Source: Pararhizobium sp. A13 (GTDB taxonomy: Bacteria; Pseudomonadota; Alphaproteobacteria; Rhizobiales; Rhizobiaceae). From it: a stretch of DNA of 64,000 bases. The stretch spans positions 310,001 to 374,000 of the forward strand of contig NZ_CP149512.1 in assembly GCF_040126305.1 (NCBI RefSeq), in the 5' to 3' direction. The notes below the pieces were generated by a model, which did no database searches, was not told the DNA's origin, and saw nothing but the letters and a program-made list of their open reading frames with translations. The position numbers were made by a program, and so were the translations under genes. Shown one piece after another: positions 12,004 to 20,447 of the stretch; positions within the stretch are counted from its first letter, which is position 1, and each line of letters starts with the position of its first letter.

Positions 12004-12197
12004 AACTGACCATCAACGGCGAAGACCATCAAACAGACATTTCCGTTCTTTCAGAGCTCCTGGTCTCGCTCGACTACGAAGGCGATTGGCTGGCGACAGC
12101 GGTCAACGGCGAACTGGTGCATCGCGAGGACCGCCCGGGCTTCGTCCTTTCCGACCGAGACCGCATCGAAATCCTCTCGCCGATGCAGGGAGGCTGA
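12000..12197 (+). CDS. thiS: Sulfur carrier protein ThiS
   Basis: A 65-residue ubiquitin-fold protein ending in the essential Gly-Gly (M-Q-G-G), which is adenylated and thiocarboxylated to carry sulfur to ThiG. The start ATGA overlaps the thiO stop. Size and the C-terminal P-M-Q-G-G are typical for ThiS. No thiF-type activating enzyme is seen in this window, so activation must be done from elsewhere in the genome. Confidence 0.95.
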   Translation: MKLTINGEDHQTDISVLSELLVSLDYEGDWLATAVNGELVHREDRPGFVLSDRDRIEILSPMQGG

Positions 12198-12199
12198 TC

Positions 12200-12973
12200 A
12201 TGCCTGAACTCTATGGTACCTCGGTTGCCTCCCGCTTGCTGCTCGGAACCGCGCGTTACCCATCGCCCGCCATCCTCGCCGACGCTGTCCGCGCATCGAA
12301 GACCGATATCGTCACCGTCTCTTTGCGCCGCGAAACGGCCGGCAGCCGCACGGGTGGCGCCTTCTTCGAGTTGATCCGCACGCTCGGCGTAAAGGTCTTG
12401 CCCAACACCGCCGGCTGCCACACCGTCTCCGAGGCTGTCCTCACGGCGAAAATGGCGCGTGACGTCTTCGCCACCGACTGGATCAAGCTCGAGGTGATCG
12501 GCAATCATGACACGCTGCAGCCTGATGTGTTCGCGCTGGTCGAAGCCGCGCGCATCCTGAACGGCGAAGGGTTCAAGGTCTTTCCTTATACGACCGACGA
12601 TCTGGTCGTGGCGGAGCGGTTGCTGGAAGCAGGGTGCGGGGTACTGATGCCCTGGTGTGCGCCGATCGGTTCGGCCATGGGGCCTTTAAGCCCGCCAGCG
12701 CTGCGCAGCATGCGCGCGCATTTTCCAGACACCCCGCTGATCGTCGATGCCGGCATTGGCCGTCCTTCCCATGCTGCCACTGTCATGGAATTCGGCTTTG
12801 ACGCCGTGCTGCTCAACACCGCCGTCGCCGGCGCCACTGATCCTGCGGCGATGGCGGCGGCTTTCGCCGGAGCGATTGACGCAGGCCGTATTGCGTTCCA
12901 GGCGGGCATGCTGGAACCGCGCGACATGGCGGTGCCCTCAACGCCGATCATCGGCAAGGCGGTGTTTTCATGA
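12200..12973 (+). CDS. thiG: Thiazole synthase ThiG
   Basis: A 257-residue TIM-barrel protein that forms the thiazole phosphate from DXP, iminoglycine and ThiS thiocarboxylate. The Schiff-base lysine is K96 in W-I-K-L-E-V-I, and P-N-T-A-G-C (68-73) and [10 protein letters not shown] are further signatures. The ATG at 12200 lies two bases after the thiS stop; a longer frame upstream is only overlap with thiS. Its own stop overlaps the thiE start. Confidence 0.96.
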   Translation: MPELYGTSVASRLLLGTARYPSPAILADAVRASKTDIVTVSLRRETAGSRTGGAFFELIRTLGVKVLPNTAGCHTVSEAVLTAKMARDVFATDWIKLEVIGNHDTLQPDVFALVEAARILNGEGFKVFPYTTDDLVVAERLLEAGCGVLMPWCAPIGSAMGPLSPPALRSMRAHFPDTPLIVDAGIGRPSHAATVMEFGFDAVLLNTAVAGATDPAAMAAAFAGAIDAGRIAFQAGMLEPRDMAVPSTPIIGKAVFS

Positions 12974-13575
12974 AGCTCGATCCCTTTTATCTAATCGTCG
13001 ACAGCGCCGACTGGATCGACCGCCTGGTGCCGCTCGGCGTGAAACTGGTGCAACTGCGCATGAAGGATTGCGCGGAGACGGACCTGCGAGAAGACATCCG
13101 CCGCGCGAAAGCGATCTGCGCGGCGCATGGCTGCCAGCTCATCGTCAACGACTACTGGCAACTGGCGATCGACGAAGGTTGCGAATTCGTCCATCTCGGC
13201 CAGGAGGATCTTGCCGTGGCCGATCTCGCCGCGATCCGCGCCGGTGGCCTCAAACTCGGGCTCTCGACCCATGACGAGACGGAGCTGGAAACCGCGCTCG
13301 CAGCAGCGCCGGACTATGTGGCGCTCGGTCCGGTCTGGCCGACGACCCTGAAGAAGATGAAATGGGCACCGCAGGGTATCGACAGGCTGCGCAACTGGAA
13401 GGCACGAATCGGCGAGCTGCCGCTCGTCGCCATCGGCGGGATCAACACCGAGCGTATCGACAGTGTCTTTGCCCATGGCGCCGACAGTGCCGCCGTCGTC
13501 ACCGACATCACTCTCAATGCGGATCCGGAAGCGCGGACGCGAGAATGGATCGAGCGGACGGCGCAATTTCGATGA
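12970..13575 (+). CDS. thiE: Thiamine-phosphate synthase ThiE
   Basis: A 201-residue TIM-barrel enzyme that joins HMP pyrophosphate and thiazole phosphate to thiamine phosphate. Seen are [10 protein letters not shown] near residue 25, I-V-N-D-Y-W-Q-L-A near 57 (the N-D motif), V-H-L-G-Q-E-D, and [10 protein letters not shown]. The ATGA overlap with thiG indicates translational coupling. The usual pyrophosphate-binding T-x-T-K is present as T-T-L-K, so it belongs to the divergent ThiE branch common in rhizobial thi operons. Confidence 0.92.
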   Translation: MKLDPFYLIVDSADWIDRLVPLGVKLVQLRMKDCAETDLREDIRRAKAICAAHGCQLIVNDYWQLAIDEGCEFVHLGQEDLAVADLAAIRAGGLKLGLSTHDETELETALAAAPDYVALGPVWPTTLKKMKWAPQGIDRLRNWKARIGELPLVAIGGINTERIDSVFAHGADSAAVVTDITLNADPEARTREWIERTAQFR

Positions 13576-13585
13576 AGAGCGAGCG

Positions 13586-14335
13586 ATGAAGAAGAGGCCG
13601 CATGTGCTTGTCGTCGCTGGCTCGGATTCCTCGGGCGGCGCCGGCATCGTCCGTGACATCGAGACGCTGGCCGCGTTTGGTGTGAAGGCCTCGGCGGCCG
13701 TGACCGCGGTCACGGTCCAGACCCATCGCGGCGTTCAGCATGTCGATGACATTCCGGCAGAGCGTGTCGCCCAGCAGATGCGTGCGGCGCTTACAGCCAA
13801 CCAAGTCGATGCGATCAAGATCGGTATGCTGGCATCAGCCGCGACGATCACGGCCGTCGCTTCGGTTCTCACGGACCATCCGGATATTCCCGTGGTGCTC
13901 GATCCGGTTCTTGCATCCACATCGGGCAGCGTATTGCTCGCCCCGAACGCGAAAGCCTCGTTGCATCGGCTGTTTCGCCAATGCGCGCTCATTACGCCAA
14001 ACCTGCCGGAGCTTTCGCATCTCACGGCTCCTGCTGGAGGCGCACCGACAGAGGATGCAATCGCTCAGGCACGACGTCTGGTCGCCGCAGGCGTGCAGGC
14101 GGTCCTCGTCAAGGGTGGTCATGGCGACGGGCTTCAATCCGTCGATGTGCTCGTTCAGGCGGGCCACGCCGTTCAGTGCTTCGGGGCCCCTCGCCTTGCC
14201 GCCTCGATGCGCGGGACCGGCTGCATGCTGGCGAGCGCGATTGCGGCGCGGCTGGCCTCGGGCGACGATCTGGTCACTGCGGTCAGCGACGCCAAGGCCT
14301 TTGTTCATGACAGGCTGGCCGAGCGGAACCGTTGA
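13586..14335 (+). CDS. thiD: Hydroxymethylpyrimidine (phosphate) kinase ThiD
   Basis: A 249-residue ribokinase-family enzyme that phosphorylates HMP and HMP-P. The N-terminal V-A-G-S-D-S-S-G-G-A-G-I motif is diagnostic, as is K-I-G-M-L-A. The C-terminal catalytic loop reads M-R-G-T-G-C-M-L-A-S, matching the G-T-G-C anion hole. An ATG at 13586, ten bases after thiE, gives the canonical N terminus. Last gene of the thi operon; the next gene follows 164 bp later. Confidence 0.95.
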   Translation: MKKRPHVLVVAGSDSSGGAGIVRDIETLAAFGVKASAAVTAVTVQTHRGVQHVDDIPAERVAQQMRAALTANQVDAIKIGMLASAATITAVASVLTDHPDIPVVLDPVLASTSGSVLLAPNAKASLHRLFRQCALITPNLPELSHLTAPAGGAPTEDAIAQARRLVAAGVQAVLVKGGHGDGLQSVDVLVQAGHAVQCFGAPRLAASMRGTGCMLASAIAARLASGDDLVTAVSDAKAFVHDRLAERNR

Positions 14336-14499
14336 TTTCGGGGTAATGCCCACCAGAGCGCGTGCGCCTGGCGCAAACGGCATTTCCGCTCGTTGACGAC
14401 CTATCCCGCTTTATCAATCTCGCCTACATTGAGCCGCCGGGTTGCAGGCACCGCGTGTTCCGAGTTCGGCGCTGCGGCAAATGGAGTTGGAGGTTGAGC

Positions 14500-14994
14500 A
14501 TGGAAGACAGTCACGACACGAGCCAACTCGAGATGGTCGTGCTGATGACGCCCGACATGGCGAATTTCAGCGGCAAGGTCCATGGCGGGGCGCTCCTCAA
14601 TCTCCTGGACCGGGTCGCCTATTCCTGTGCCTCACGATATTCGCAGGAATATGCGGTGACGTTGTCGGTCGATCAGGTCGTCTTCCGTCAGCCGATCCAT
14701 GTTGGTGAACTCGTCACCTTTCGCGCTTCGATCAACTATGCCGGACGGACCTCCATGGAAGTCGGCATAAGGGTCGAAGCGGAGAATATCCGGACCGGCG
14801 AGCGGCGGCACACCAATTCCTGCTACTTCACGATGGTCGCCGTCGATGCGGAGGGACGCCCGACCAATGTGCCTCCTTATACGCCGGTTAGTGAAATACG
14901 AGAACGCCGCCTGCGCGCGGCAGAGACGCGGCGCAGCCTGCGGCGCGAATTCGAAGAACGGTTTCGCGCCGCAGGCTCCACGCATGACGAGTAG
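14500..14994 (+). CDS. Acyl-CoA thioesterase (hotdog fold)
   Basis: A 164-residue single-domain hotdog protein of the BACH/YciA-like acyl-CoA hydrolase group: V-L-M-T-P-D-M-A-N-F-S-G-K-V-H-G-G-A-L-L holds the H-G-G and active-site region, followed by L-D-R-V-A-Y. The C terminus is charged and probably coiled. Substrate length cannot be told. ATG at 14500 was chosen for the GGAGGTTGAGC just before it; the open frame extends further upstream without coding character. It stands alone, 164 bp behind thiD. Confidence 0.85.
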   Translation: MEDSHDTSQLEMVVLMTPDMANFSGKVHGGALLNLLDRVAYSCASRYSQEYAVTLSVDQVVFRQPIHVGELVTFRASINYAGRTSMEVGIRVEAENIRTGERRHTNSCYFTMVAVDAEGRPTNVPPYTPVSEIRERRLRAAETRRSLRREFEERFRAAGSTHDE

Positions 14995-15008
14995 CCGCGT
15001 TATCCGGC

Positions 15009-15542
15009 TTAGTTCACGGCCGTCAGGGTTACAGAGGTGCCGCCGGCAGCGAGGTTAAGGCCAAGCTGACCCGTGAGGCTGACGGTCTGGAGGTGTATCG
15101 AACCCGACGTGCCGCCGACCAGTATGTTGGCGCCGACACCGGCACCGACCGTCGCTTCGGCGCTCGCACCCTGATAGAGACCGCTCAGCGAGCCCTGATG
15201 ATACCCTGCTGTCGGCGCAAAGACTGCCCAGATCAGCTTGCTGCGGGTCGTGAAACCGAGATCGACCCCCATCTTCCTGACCGCACCCGTGTAGTGGTCA
15301 GTGCGCTCCTCACCGATGCTCGAGTGGAAGACGCAGTCTATGTCCTTCGCAGATCCGAGAACGTAACCGGCACCGCCGCCGACATCGCACTGGAGATAGC
15401 CGATCTTGACGCCGCCACGGACATCCGATTCCTGATACGTTGGGACTGGATCGCTGGCCCTCAGATCGGCCGCTCTGGCGGCGGTTGCGCCGGTTATGCC
15501 CATTGACGCGGCGAAAAGCATGATCGCGGCAGATTTTTTCAT
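15009..15542 (-). CDS. Secreted DUF992-family protein
   Basis: A 177-residue protein with a clear signal peptide (M-K-K-S, hydrophobic stretch, cleavage after A-A-R-A near residue 24). The mature part is glycine-rich and matches the alphaproteobacterial DUF992 family: K-I-G-Y-L-Q-C-D-V-G-G-G, S-A-K-D-I-D-C-V-F, then a V-D-L-G-F-T segment and a repetitive alanine/glycine C terminus. Two cysteines in the first half could form a disulfide. Function unknown; expected in the periplasm or outer membrane. Transcribed alone, convergent to the thioesterase gene. Confidence 0.8.
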   Translation of the reverse strand: MKKSAAIMLFAASMGITGATAARAADLRASDPVPTYQESDVRGGVKIGYLQCDVGGGAGYVLGSAKDIDCVFHSSIGEERTDHYTGAVRKMGVDLGFTTRSKLIWAVFAPTAGYHQGSLSGLYQGASAEATVGAGVGANILVGGTSGSIHLQTVSLTGQLGLNLAAGGTSVTLTAVN

Positions 15543-15772
15543 CGTTTTTTCCTTCTAAACCCCAACCGGTGCGGGAGCCGAGCAACTCTCGGTCCATGGC
15601 ATAACGCATCGTGTCGGGAGAGTGTTCCCATACGCGCTCTTGACGCAGCTGGCGTCGAAGTGTGGACGGACTACACGTTAACAGACCATTCACATTTCAA
15701 CTGCCAATAGGACTTTTCGAAGGCACGATACCGCAGAGCGACCGGAGGCCGGCCGCGCTGCGGGCGCATCAA

Positions 15773-17110
15773 TCAGGCGGCCCGTTTCAGGGCATCGCCA
15801 AGCACGGAGACGATCTCGCCGATCTGCTCCTTCTCGATGATCAGGGGCGGCGAGAAGGCGATGATGTCGCCGGTAACCCTGATCAGCAGGCCCTTCTGGA
15901 AGCAATCGACGAAGACATCGTAGGCGCGCGCGCCGACCGCCCCATCCCGGGATGCAAGCTCGATGCCGGCAATCAGGCCAATCGTGCGGATGTCGACGAT
16001 GTGCGGCAAGCCCTTCAGCGAGTGCATGGCCTCATGCCACGCCGTTTCGAGTTCGGCAGCGCGCGTGAGAAGCCCCTCGTCGCGGTAGATGTCCAGCGTG
16101 GCAAGGCCCGCGGCGCACGCTGCCGGGTGACCGGAATAGGTGTAGCCATGGAAAAGCTCGATCTGACCTTCGGGCCCATGCATCAACGCGTCATGTACGG
16201 CGCGGCTGGTGAACACGGCCCCCATCGGGATCGCGCCGTTGGTCAAGCCCTTCGCGGTTGTCACGATATCCGGGCGGACACCGAAATAGTCCGTCGCGAA
16301 GGCGGCGCCAAGGCGGCCGAAGCCCGTGATGACCTCGTCGAAGATCAGGAGAATGCCGTGGCGGTCGCAGATTGCCCGCAGCCGGTCGAGATAGCCTTTC
16401 GGCGGCACGAGCACGCCAGTCGAGCCTGCCACGGGCTCGACGATGCAGGCCGCGATCGTTTCCGCGCCGTGAAGCGCAACCAGGCGCTCGAGATCATCGG
16501 CAAGCTCCGCTCCGTGCTCCGGCTGGCCCTTCACATAGGCGTTGCGGGCAAGATCATGGGTGTGGCGCAGATGGTCGGAACCGGCGAGCTGCGGGAAAAC
16601 GCGGCGATTGTTGACCAGCCCGCCGACCGAAATGCCGCCGAAGCCGACACCGTGATAACCGCGCTCGCGCCCGATCAGACGGGTGCGGGTGCCTTGGCCG
16701 ATGGCACGCTGGTAGGCGATGGCGATCTTCAACGCCGTATCGACCGATTCCGAGCCGGAGCCCGTGAAGAAAACCCGGTCAAGCCGGTTGCCCGGCCCGC
16801 CCGGCGCGATTTCCGCCAGCCGCTCGGCAAAATCGAAAGCAATCGGATGGCCCATCTGGAAGGACGGCGCATAGTCGAGCGTGGTCAATTGACGCTCCAC
16901 CGCCGCTGCGATCTGGCGGCGTCCGTGGCCGGCGTTGACGCACCATAGCCCGGCGGTGCCATCGAGGATCTTGCGTCCACCGACCGCCGTATAGTGCATC
17001 CCCGATGCCGATTCCAAGAGGCGCGGCGCCGCCTTGAATTGCCGGTTGGCGGTGAAAGGCATCCAGTAACTGTCAAGTACCGGGGCGTTTGGCTTGGTGT
17101 GCGCGTCCAT
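15773..17110 (-). CDS. Omega-amino acid:pyruvate aminotransferase (class III, PLP)
   Basis: A 445-residue class III aminotransferase closest in motifs to beta-alanine/omega-amino acid:pyruvate transaminases: Y-W-M-P-F-T-A-N-R-Q-F-K near residue 15, D-Y-A-P-S-F-Q-M-G-H-P (79-89), G-Y-H-G-V-G-F-G-G-I-S-V-G-G, and PLP lysine K287 in T-T-A-K-G-L-T-N-G with D258 in F-D-E-V. Likely substrates are beta-alanine, taurine-like amines or polyamine-derived amines. It is transcribed divergently from an XRE-cupin regulator, whose homologues commonly control amine catabolism, so local control is likely. Confidence 0.9.
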   Translation of the reverse strand: MDAHTKPNAPVLDSYWMPFTANRQFKAAPRLLESASGMHYTAVGGRKILDGTAGLWCVNAGHGRRQIAAAVERQLTTLDYAPSFQMGHPIAFDFAERLAEIAPGGPGNRLDRVFFTGSGSESVDTALKIAIAYQRAIGQGTRTRLIGRERGYHGVGFGGISVGGLVNNRRVFPQLAGSDHLRHTHDLARNAYVKGQPEHGAELADDLERLVALHGAETIAACIVEPVAGSTGVLVPPKGYLDRLRAICDRHGILLIFDEVITGFGRLGAAFATDYFGVRPDIVTTAKGLTNGAIPMGAVFTSRAVHDALMHGPEGQIELFHGYTYSGHPAACAAGLATLDIYRDEGLLTRAAELETAWHEAMHSLKGLPHIVDIRTIGLIAGIELASRDGAVGARAYDVFVDCFQKGLLIRVTGDIIAFSPPLIIEKEQIGEIVSVLGDALKRAA

Positions 17111-17199
17111 CGAAATCTCCCTTGCGATGGGCTATTGCCGCCATGATTTAGCCGATCGAACAAGTCCTTTTCTTCATTCGTTCAACCCATTGAATTTAT

Positions 17200-17236
17200 T
17201 TGTTCGCCATGTCTATGTTTGCGATATTTCGAACAA
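17200..17236. promoter_or_regulatory. Inverted repeat between aminotransferase and XRE-cupin regulator
   Basis: TTGTTCG (17200-17206) and CGAACAA (17230-17236) form a perfect seven-base inverted repeat with a 23-bp spacer in the 140-bp divergent promoter region. An additional TTCGTTCAA stands at about 17177-17185. This is a candidate operator for the adjacent XRE-cupin protein controlling itself and the aminotransferase. Confidence 0.45.
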
Positions 17237-17251
17237 CAGAAACGGATGCAC

Positions 17252-17800
17252 ATGTCAGTCGATATCGGCGGCCGCCTCAGGCACCTGCGGATGATGCGCA
17301 ATCTTTCCCAGCGCGAGCTGGCAAAACGGGCTGGCGTGACCAACTCGACGATCTCGCTGATCGAATCGAATTCGTCCAATCCGTCGGTTGGCGCGCTGAA
17401 GCGGATTCTCGACGGCATTCCGATCGGCCTGGCCGAGTTCTTCGCCTTCGAACCGGAGCGTCCCCGCGAGGCATTCTACCGCTCCGATGAACTGACCGAG
17501 ATCGGCAAGGGACCGATCTCCTATCGGCAGATCGGCGATAATCTGTTCGGGCGCAGCCTGCAGATTCTCAAGGAGTGTTATCAGCCGGGGTCTGACACCG
17601 GAAAGGTTCCGCTCGTTCATGAGGGCGAGGAAGGCGGGATCGTTCTGTCGGGGCGCCTGGAGGTGACTGTGGATGACGAGCGGCGCATTCTCGGACCCGG
17701 AGACGCTTATTATTTCGAGAGCCGGCGGCCGCACCGGTTCCGCTGCGTGGGACCGGTCGCATGCGAAGTGATCAGCGCCTGCACGCCGCCGACGTTCTGA
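17252..17800 (+). CDS. XRE-type helix-turn-helix regulator with C-terminal cupin domain
   Basis: A 182-residue regulator. Residues 5-60 form a Cro/CI-type HTH (L-R-H-L-R-M-M-R-N-L-S-Q-R-E-L-A-K-R-A-G onwards), and residues about 105-180 a cupin_2 barrel (H-E-G-E-E-G-G-I-V-L-S-G, G-D-A-Y-Y-F-E-S-R-R-P-H-R-F). This architecture is that of PuuR-like regulators of polyamine and amino-acid catabolism, in which the cupin binds the ligand. A second ATG two codons upstream (17246) is equally possible; neither has a strong Shine-Dalgarno. Divergent from the omega-aminotransferase gene, its likely target. Confidence 0.88.
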   Translation: MSVDIGGRLRHLRMMRNLSQRELAKRAGVTNSTISLIESNSSNPSVGALKRILDGIPIGLAEFFAFEPERPREAFYRSDELTEIGKGPISYRQIGDNLFGRSLQILKECYQPGSDTGKVPLVHEGEEGGIVLSGRLEVTVDDERRILGPGDAYYFESRRPHRFRCVGPVACEVISACTPPTF

Positions 17801-17826
17801 CACGTCTGCTTTGTGCGACGACGCGT

Positions 17827-18426
17827 CTAAGGTCCGTTGACCAATGTCAGAATAAGCTGGTGGATATTGCCGCCATTGCTGAGTTCGACGCGGTCGAAGT
17901 CCCGGCTTTGCTGCCTTTGAGCCTGTGAGAGCGCGCCAAGGCGCTTGGTCATTTCGGTCTTGATCTTGCGGCAATTGGGGTCGCCGGGAGACGACAGACC
18001 GACTGTGGCAGTTTCGATCTTCTTCACCATGTCCTTGATTTGATCGCCGTGAACCAGTTCGTGCTTGTGCACACCGGTGATGAAGGTCTCCCAGCCCTGC
18101 CTGGTGGAGGCGGGCAGATGCTCAGCCGGTTTGGGCAAGGTGTAGGTGATGATGAGCTTCGGCTGCGCGGAAACGAGCACGCAAGCATCGCCTTGCGCTT
18201 CATATTTCCTGGTCCAGGTCAGCTTGAAATTGGTGTGCGCGATGGCGCGGACCAAGCCGCCAACCTTGGGGCCCCGTTCCCCGATGGAGGCATAGAGCTC
18301 CGCGCCGGTTTTCCCGGCGACGGTGTAGGGCTGCACTTTTTCGACGGCCTGCCATTCCGCAAACGCATCCACCGGCAGAAACGCCGTGCAACCCGCCAGC
18401 AAACAAACTCGGACATCCAGCTTCAC
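17827..18426 (-). CDS. Secreted DUF922-family protein, putative zinc protease
   Basis: A 199-residue protein with a signal sequence (hydrophobic to about residue 22, ending A-F-A) and a DUF922 body. The segment H-K-H-E-L-V-H-G-D-Q contains H122-E-L-V-H126, an HExxH zinc-metalloprotease motif, preceded by G-W-E-T-F-I. The C-terminal quarter is charged. DUF922 members are predicted secreted or periplasmic proteases with no defined substrate. It is convergent with the regulator upstream and separated from dmeF by 107 bp, so it is probably a single-gene unit. Confidence 0.8.
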   Translation of the reverse strand: MKLDVRVCLLAGCTAFLPVDAFAEWQAVEKVQPYTVAGKTGAELYASIGERGPKVGGLVRAIAHTNFKLTWTRKYEAQGDACVLVSAQPKLIITYTLPKPAEHLPASTRQGWETFITGVHKHELVHGDQIKDMVKKIETATVGLSSPGDPNCRKIKTEMTKRLGALSQAQRQQSRDFDRVELSNGGNIHQLILTLVNGP

Positions 18427-18533
18427 GCGAACCCCTCATAAGACCGTCGTTTCCTCGGCATCATGACTAAAGGAGACGAACACCACGTTCAATCGGGCAT
18501 ATACCGATCCTCGTCTGGCGTTCGGTGCCGGCG

Positions 18534-19475
18534 CTATCGGGTTTCGACCGTCAGGTGGGCCAGCTCATGCAGTGATGCAAGGCGCAAACGCACGGTCTCG
18601 CTATCGACTGGACCCATCACGCTGACAATAGCGGCATGCGCCCCCGGCCCCACTCGCCAGATATGCAGGTCGGTGATACGGGCGTCGCCCCTGCCCTCAA
18701 CATGCCCGCGCACTTTGGCTTCGAGATGCGCGTCGGTCGTATCGAGCAGAACCGCCGCCGTTTGCCGGATCAGCGACCATGACCAGGTGGCTATCACAAT
18801 GGCACCGGCGATGCCCACTGCCGGATCCGGCCAGACCCAGCCGAGATAGCGGCCGCTGAGCAGCGCGGCGATCGCCAGCACCGAGGTCAGGGCGTCGGCG
18901 ATGACATGCACGAACGCCGCCCGCATGTTGTTGTCATGATGGTGTGCGCCATGGCTGTGGTTGTGGTTGTGGTCGTGGCGATGATCGTGACCGGCATTTT
19001 GATGGCCGTGCGTGTGTCCGCCGCTTAGCAGCAGCGCGCTGACAATGTTGACCAGCAAGCCGACAACAGCCACCATCGTCGCTTCAAAAAAAGCAACCGG
19101 ACGCGGATCCAACAGCCGCCCGACGGACTCGACGGCGATACCGAGCGCGATGACACCCAGGATCAGCGCAGAGGCGAAGCCGGCAAGGTCACCCACCTTG
19201 CCGGTGCCAAAGCTGAACCGCCGGTCGCGCGCATGTCGTTTGGCAAAGGCATAGGCCCAAGCCGCGATCGCAAGGGCGCCAGCATGCGTTGCCATATGAA
19301 AGCCGTCCGCCAGAAGCGCCATTGAATTGAAGATCGAGCCGGCGACGATCTCGCCGACCATCATTGTTGCCGTCAGCGCCACGACCCAAAGGGTCCGCCT
19401 GGCATTCGCGTCATGGGAATCGCCAAGGTAGCTGTGTTCGTGTGTGTAAAGGTTGATGTTGCCGTGTCCGGCCAT
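18534..19475 (-). CDS. dmeF: Cation diffusion facilitator DmeF (Co/Ni efflux)
   Basis: A 313-residue CDF transporter. Six membrane segments are visible, with the transport site H/D motifs A-L-L-A-D-G-F-H-M-A-T-H and V-I-A-D-A-L-T-S; an extremely histidine-rich loop (H-T-H-G-H-Q-N-A-G-H-D-H-R-H-D-H-N-H and on, about residues 140-165) lies between TM4 and TM5. The N terminus has H-E-H-S-Y-L-G, typical of DmeF. In Rhizobium leguminosarum the dmeRF operon gives cobalt and nickel tolerance. ATG at 19475 follows AGGAGG; the dmeR stop is 11 bp upstream. Confidence 0.92.
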   Translation of the reverse strand: MAGHGNINLYTHEHSYLGDSHDANARRTLWVVALTATMMVGEIVAGSIFNSMALLADGFHMATHAGALAIAAWAYAFAKRHARDRRFSFGTGKVGDLAGFASALILGVIALGIAVESVGRLLDPRPVAFFEATMVAVVGLLVNIVSALLLSGGHTHGHQNAGHDHRHDHNHNHSHGAHHHDNNMRAAFVHVIADALTSVLAIAALLSGRYLGWVWPDPAVGIAGAIVIATWSWSLIRQTAAVLLDTTDAHLEAKVRGHVEGRGDARITDLHIWRVGPGAHAAIVSVMGPVDSETVRLRLASLHELAHLTVETR

Positions 19476-19486
19476 AGCCCTACCTC

Positions 19487-19762
19487 CTACTTGGCGTAGC
19501 GGCGGATCACCGCGATCAGTTCGTCCGTACCTTTCGCGCGGGCTGCGTCGTCGAGGCCGGGATGCGCGACATGCTCCCGCAAATGGTCCTCGATGATCTC
19601 GTCCATCAGCCCATTGATCGCCCCGCGCGCGGCAGCGACTTGTTGCAGGACGACCGCACATCCGGTCTCGGCTTCAAGCGCCCGCTCGATTGCCGCCACC
19701 TGACCGGCGATGCGCCGGACCCTGGCGACGAGTTGATCTTTGTTGGTCTTTGTATGGCTCAT
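19487..19762 (-). CDS. dmeR: DmeR, RcnR/CsoR-family metal-responsive repressor
   Basis: A 91-residue all-helical DUF156 regulator. The metal-ligand fingerprint of Ni/Co sensors is complete: H3, C35, H60 and H64, the same positions as in RcnR. It should repress dmeRF and release DNA on binding Ni or Co. ATG at 19762 gives the canonical M-S-H start; the longer upstream frame has no family character. The gene precedes dmeF on the same strand. An AT-rich inverted repeat directly abuts the start codon. Confidence 0.93.
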   Translation of the reverse strand: MSHTKTNKDQLVARVRRIAGQVAAIERALEAETGCAVVLQQVAAARGAINGLMDEIIEDHLREHVAHPGLDDAARAKGTDELIAVIRRYAK

Positions 19763-19784
19763 ACTATACTCGTATACAGTATAG
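19761..19784 (-). promoter_or_regulatory. Putative DmeR operator overlapping the dmeR start
   Basis: ATACTATAC (19761-19769) faces GTATACAGTATAG (19772-19784), an imperfect inverted repeat with one extra base in the right arm. It resembles the AT-rich palindrome reported for R. leguminosarum dmeRF. The repeat starts within the dmeR ATG, so repressor binding would block initiation directly. No Shine-Dalgarno separates it from the ATG. Confidence 0.6.
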
Positions 19785-19883
19785 GCGTGGCGGGAACAAG
19801 CCGCGCTCGTCTGACGAGCAGCCAGATTCAGTGAGCCGGTCATTGCAGTAGATATGTTACGACCGTTACGGTAAACTGCCTCC

Positions 19884-20426
19884 ATGGTTACACTCACCTG
19901 GCTTCTCCTCACCTACAAGGTGCCGCCCGAACCGGCCGCCAAGCGCATCGCTTTGTGGCGCCGGCTGAAGGGCCTTGGCGCCGTCTACCTGCAGAACGGT
20001 GTCTGCCTGCTGCCGAAGAGCGAGGATCACGTTCGGCGGCTCAAGATGCTGGAAAACGACATTGGCGAAATGGGCGGAGACGCCGTTATCCTGGAGACGG
20101 TCGCGCTCGATCGCGTGCAAGAGGAAAAGGTCGTCGCGCGTTTCAAGGCCGATCGCGACGAGCAGTATCGCGAGTTCCTTGGGCGCTGCATGGATTTCGA
20201 GGCGGAAATTGCCAAGGAGATCGCCATCAACAAGTTCACTTATGCCGAACTCGAAGAGGAAGACATCGACCTGCGGAAACTCCAGGGGTGGCTGGAGAAG
20301 ATCCGCAAGCTCGATTTCTACGGAGCCGCCCTGGCTGAAGATGCAGCGGCTCGGTTGCGGGGCTGCGAAGAACTGCTCGATGCCTACGCCCGCCGGGTCT
20401 TCGACGCTCACGACGAAAACAGATGA
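19884..20426 (+). CDS. ChrB N-terminal-domain protein
   Basis: A 180-residue protein starting M-V-T-L-T-W-L-L-L-T-Y-K-V-P and continuing R-I-A-L-W-R-R-L-K-G-L-G-A, the typical opening of the ChrB N-terminal domain. Chromate-resistance ChrB proteins usually have an additional C-terminal domain of similar size; only the first is present here. Most of residues 80-180 are charged helices. It sits 21 bp before a major facilitator gene, and no chrA chromate transporter is in the window. It is probably a regulator or partner of that transporter; an actual role in chromate resistance is unproven. Confidence 0.75.
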   Translation: MVTLTWLLLTYKVPPEPAAKRIALWRRLKGLGAVYLQNGVCLLPKSEDHVRRLKMLENDIGEMGGDAVILETVALDRVQEEKVVARFKADRDEQYREFLGRCMDFEAEIAKEIAINKFTYAELEEEDIDLRKLQGWLEKIRKLDFYGAALAEDAAARLRGCEELLDAYARRVFDAHDENR

Positions 20427-20447
20427 AGGAAGACCGGAGGCAATCGA

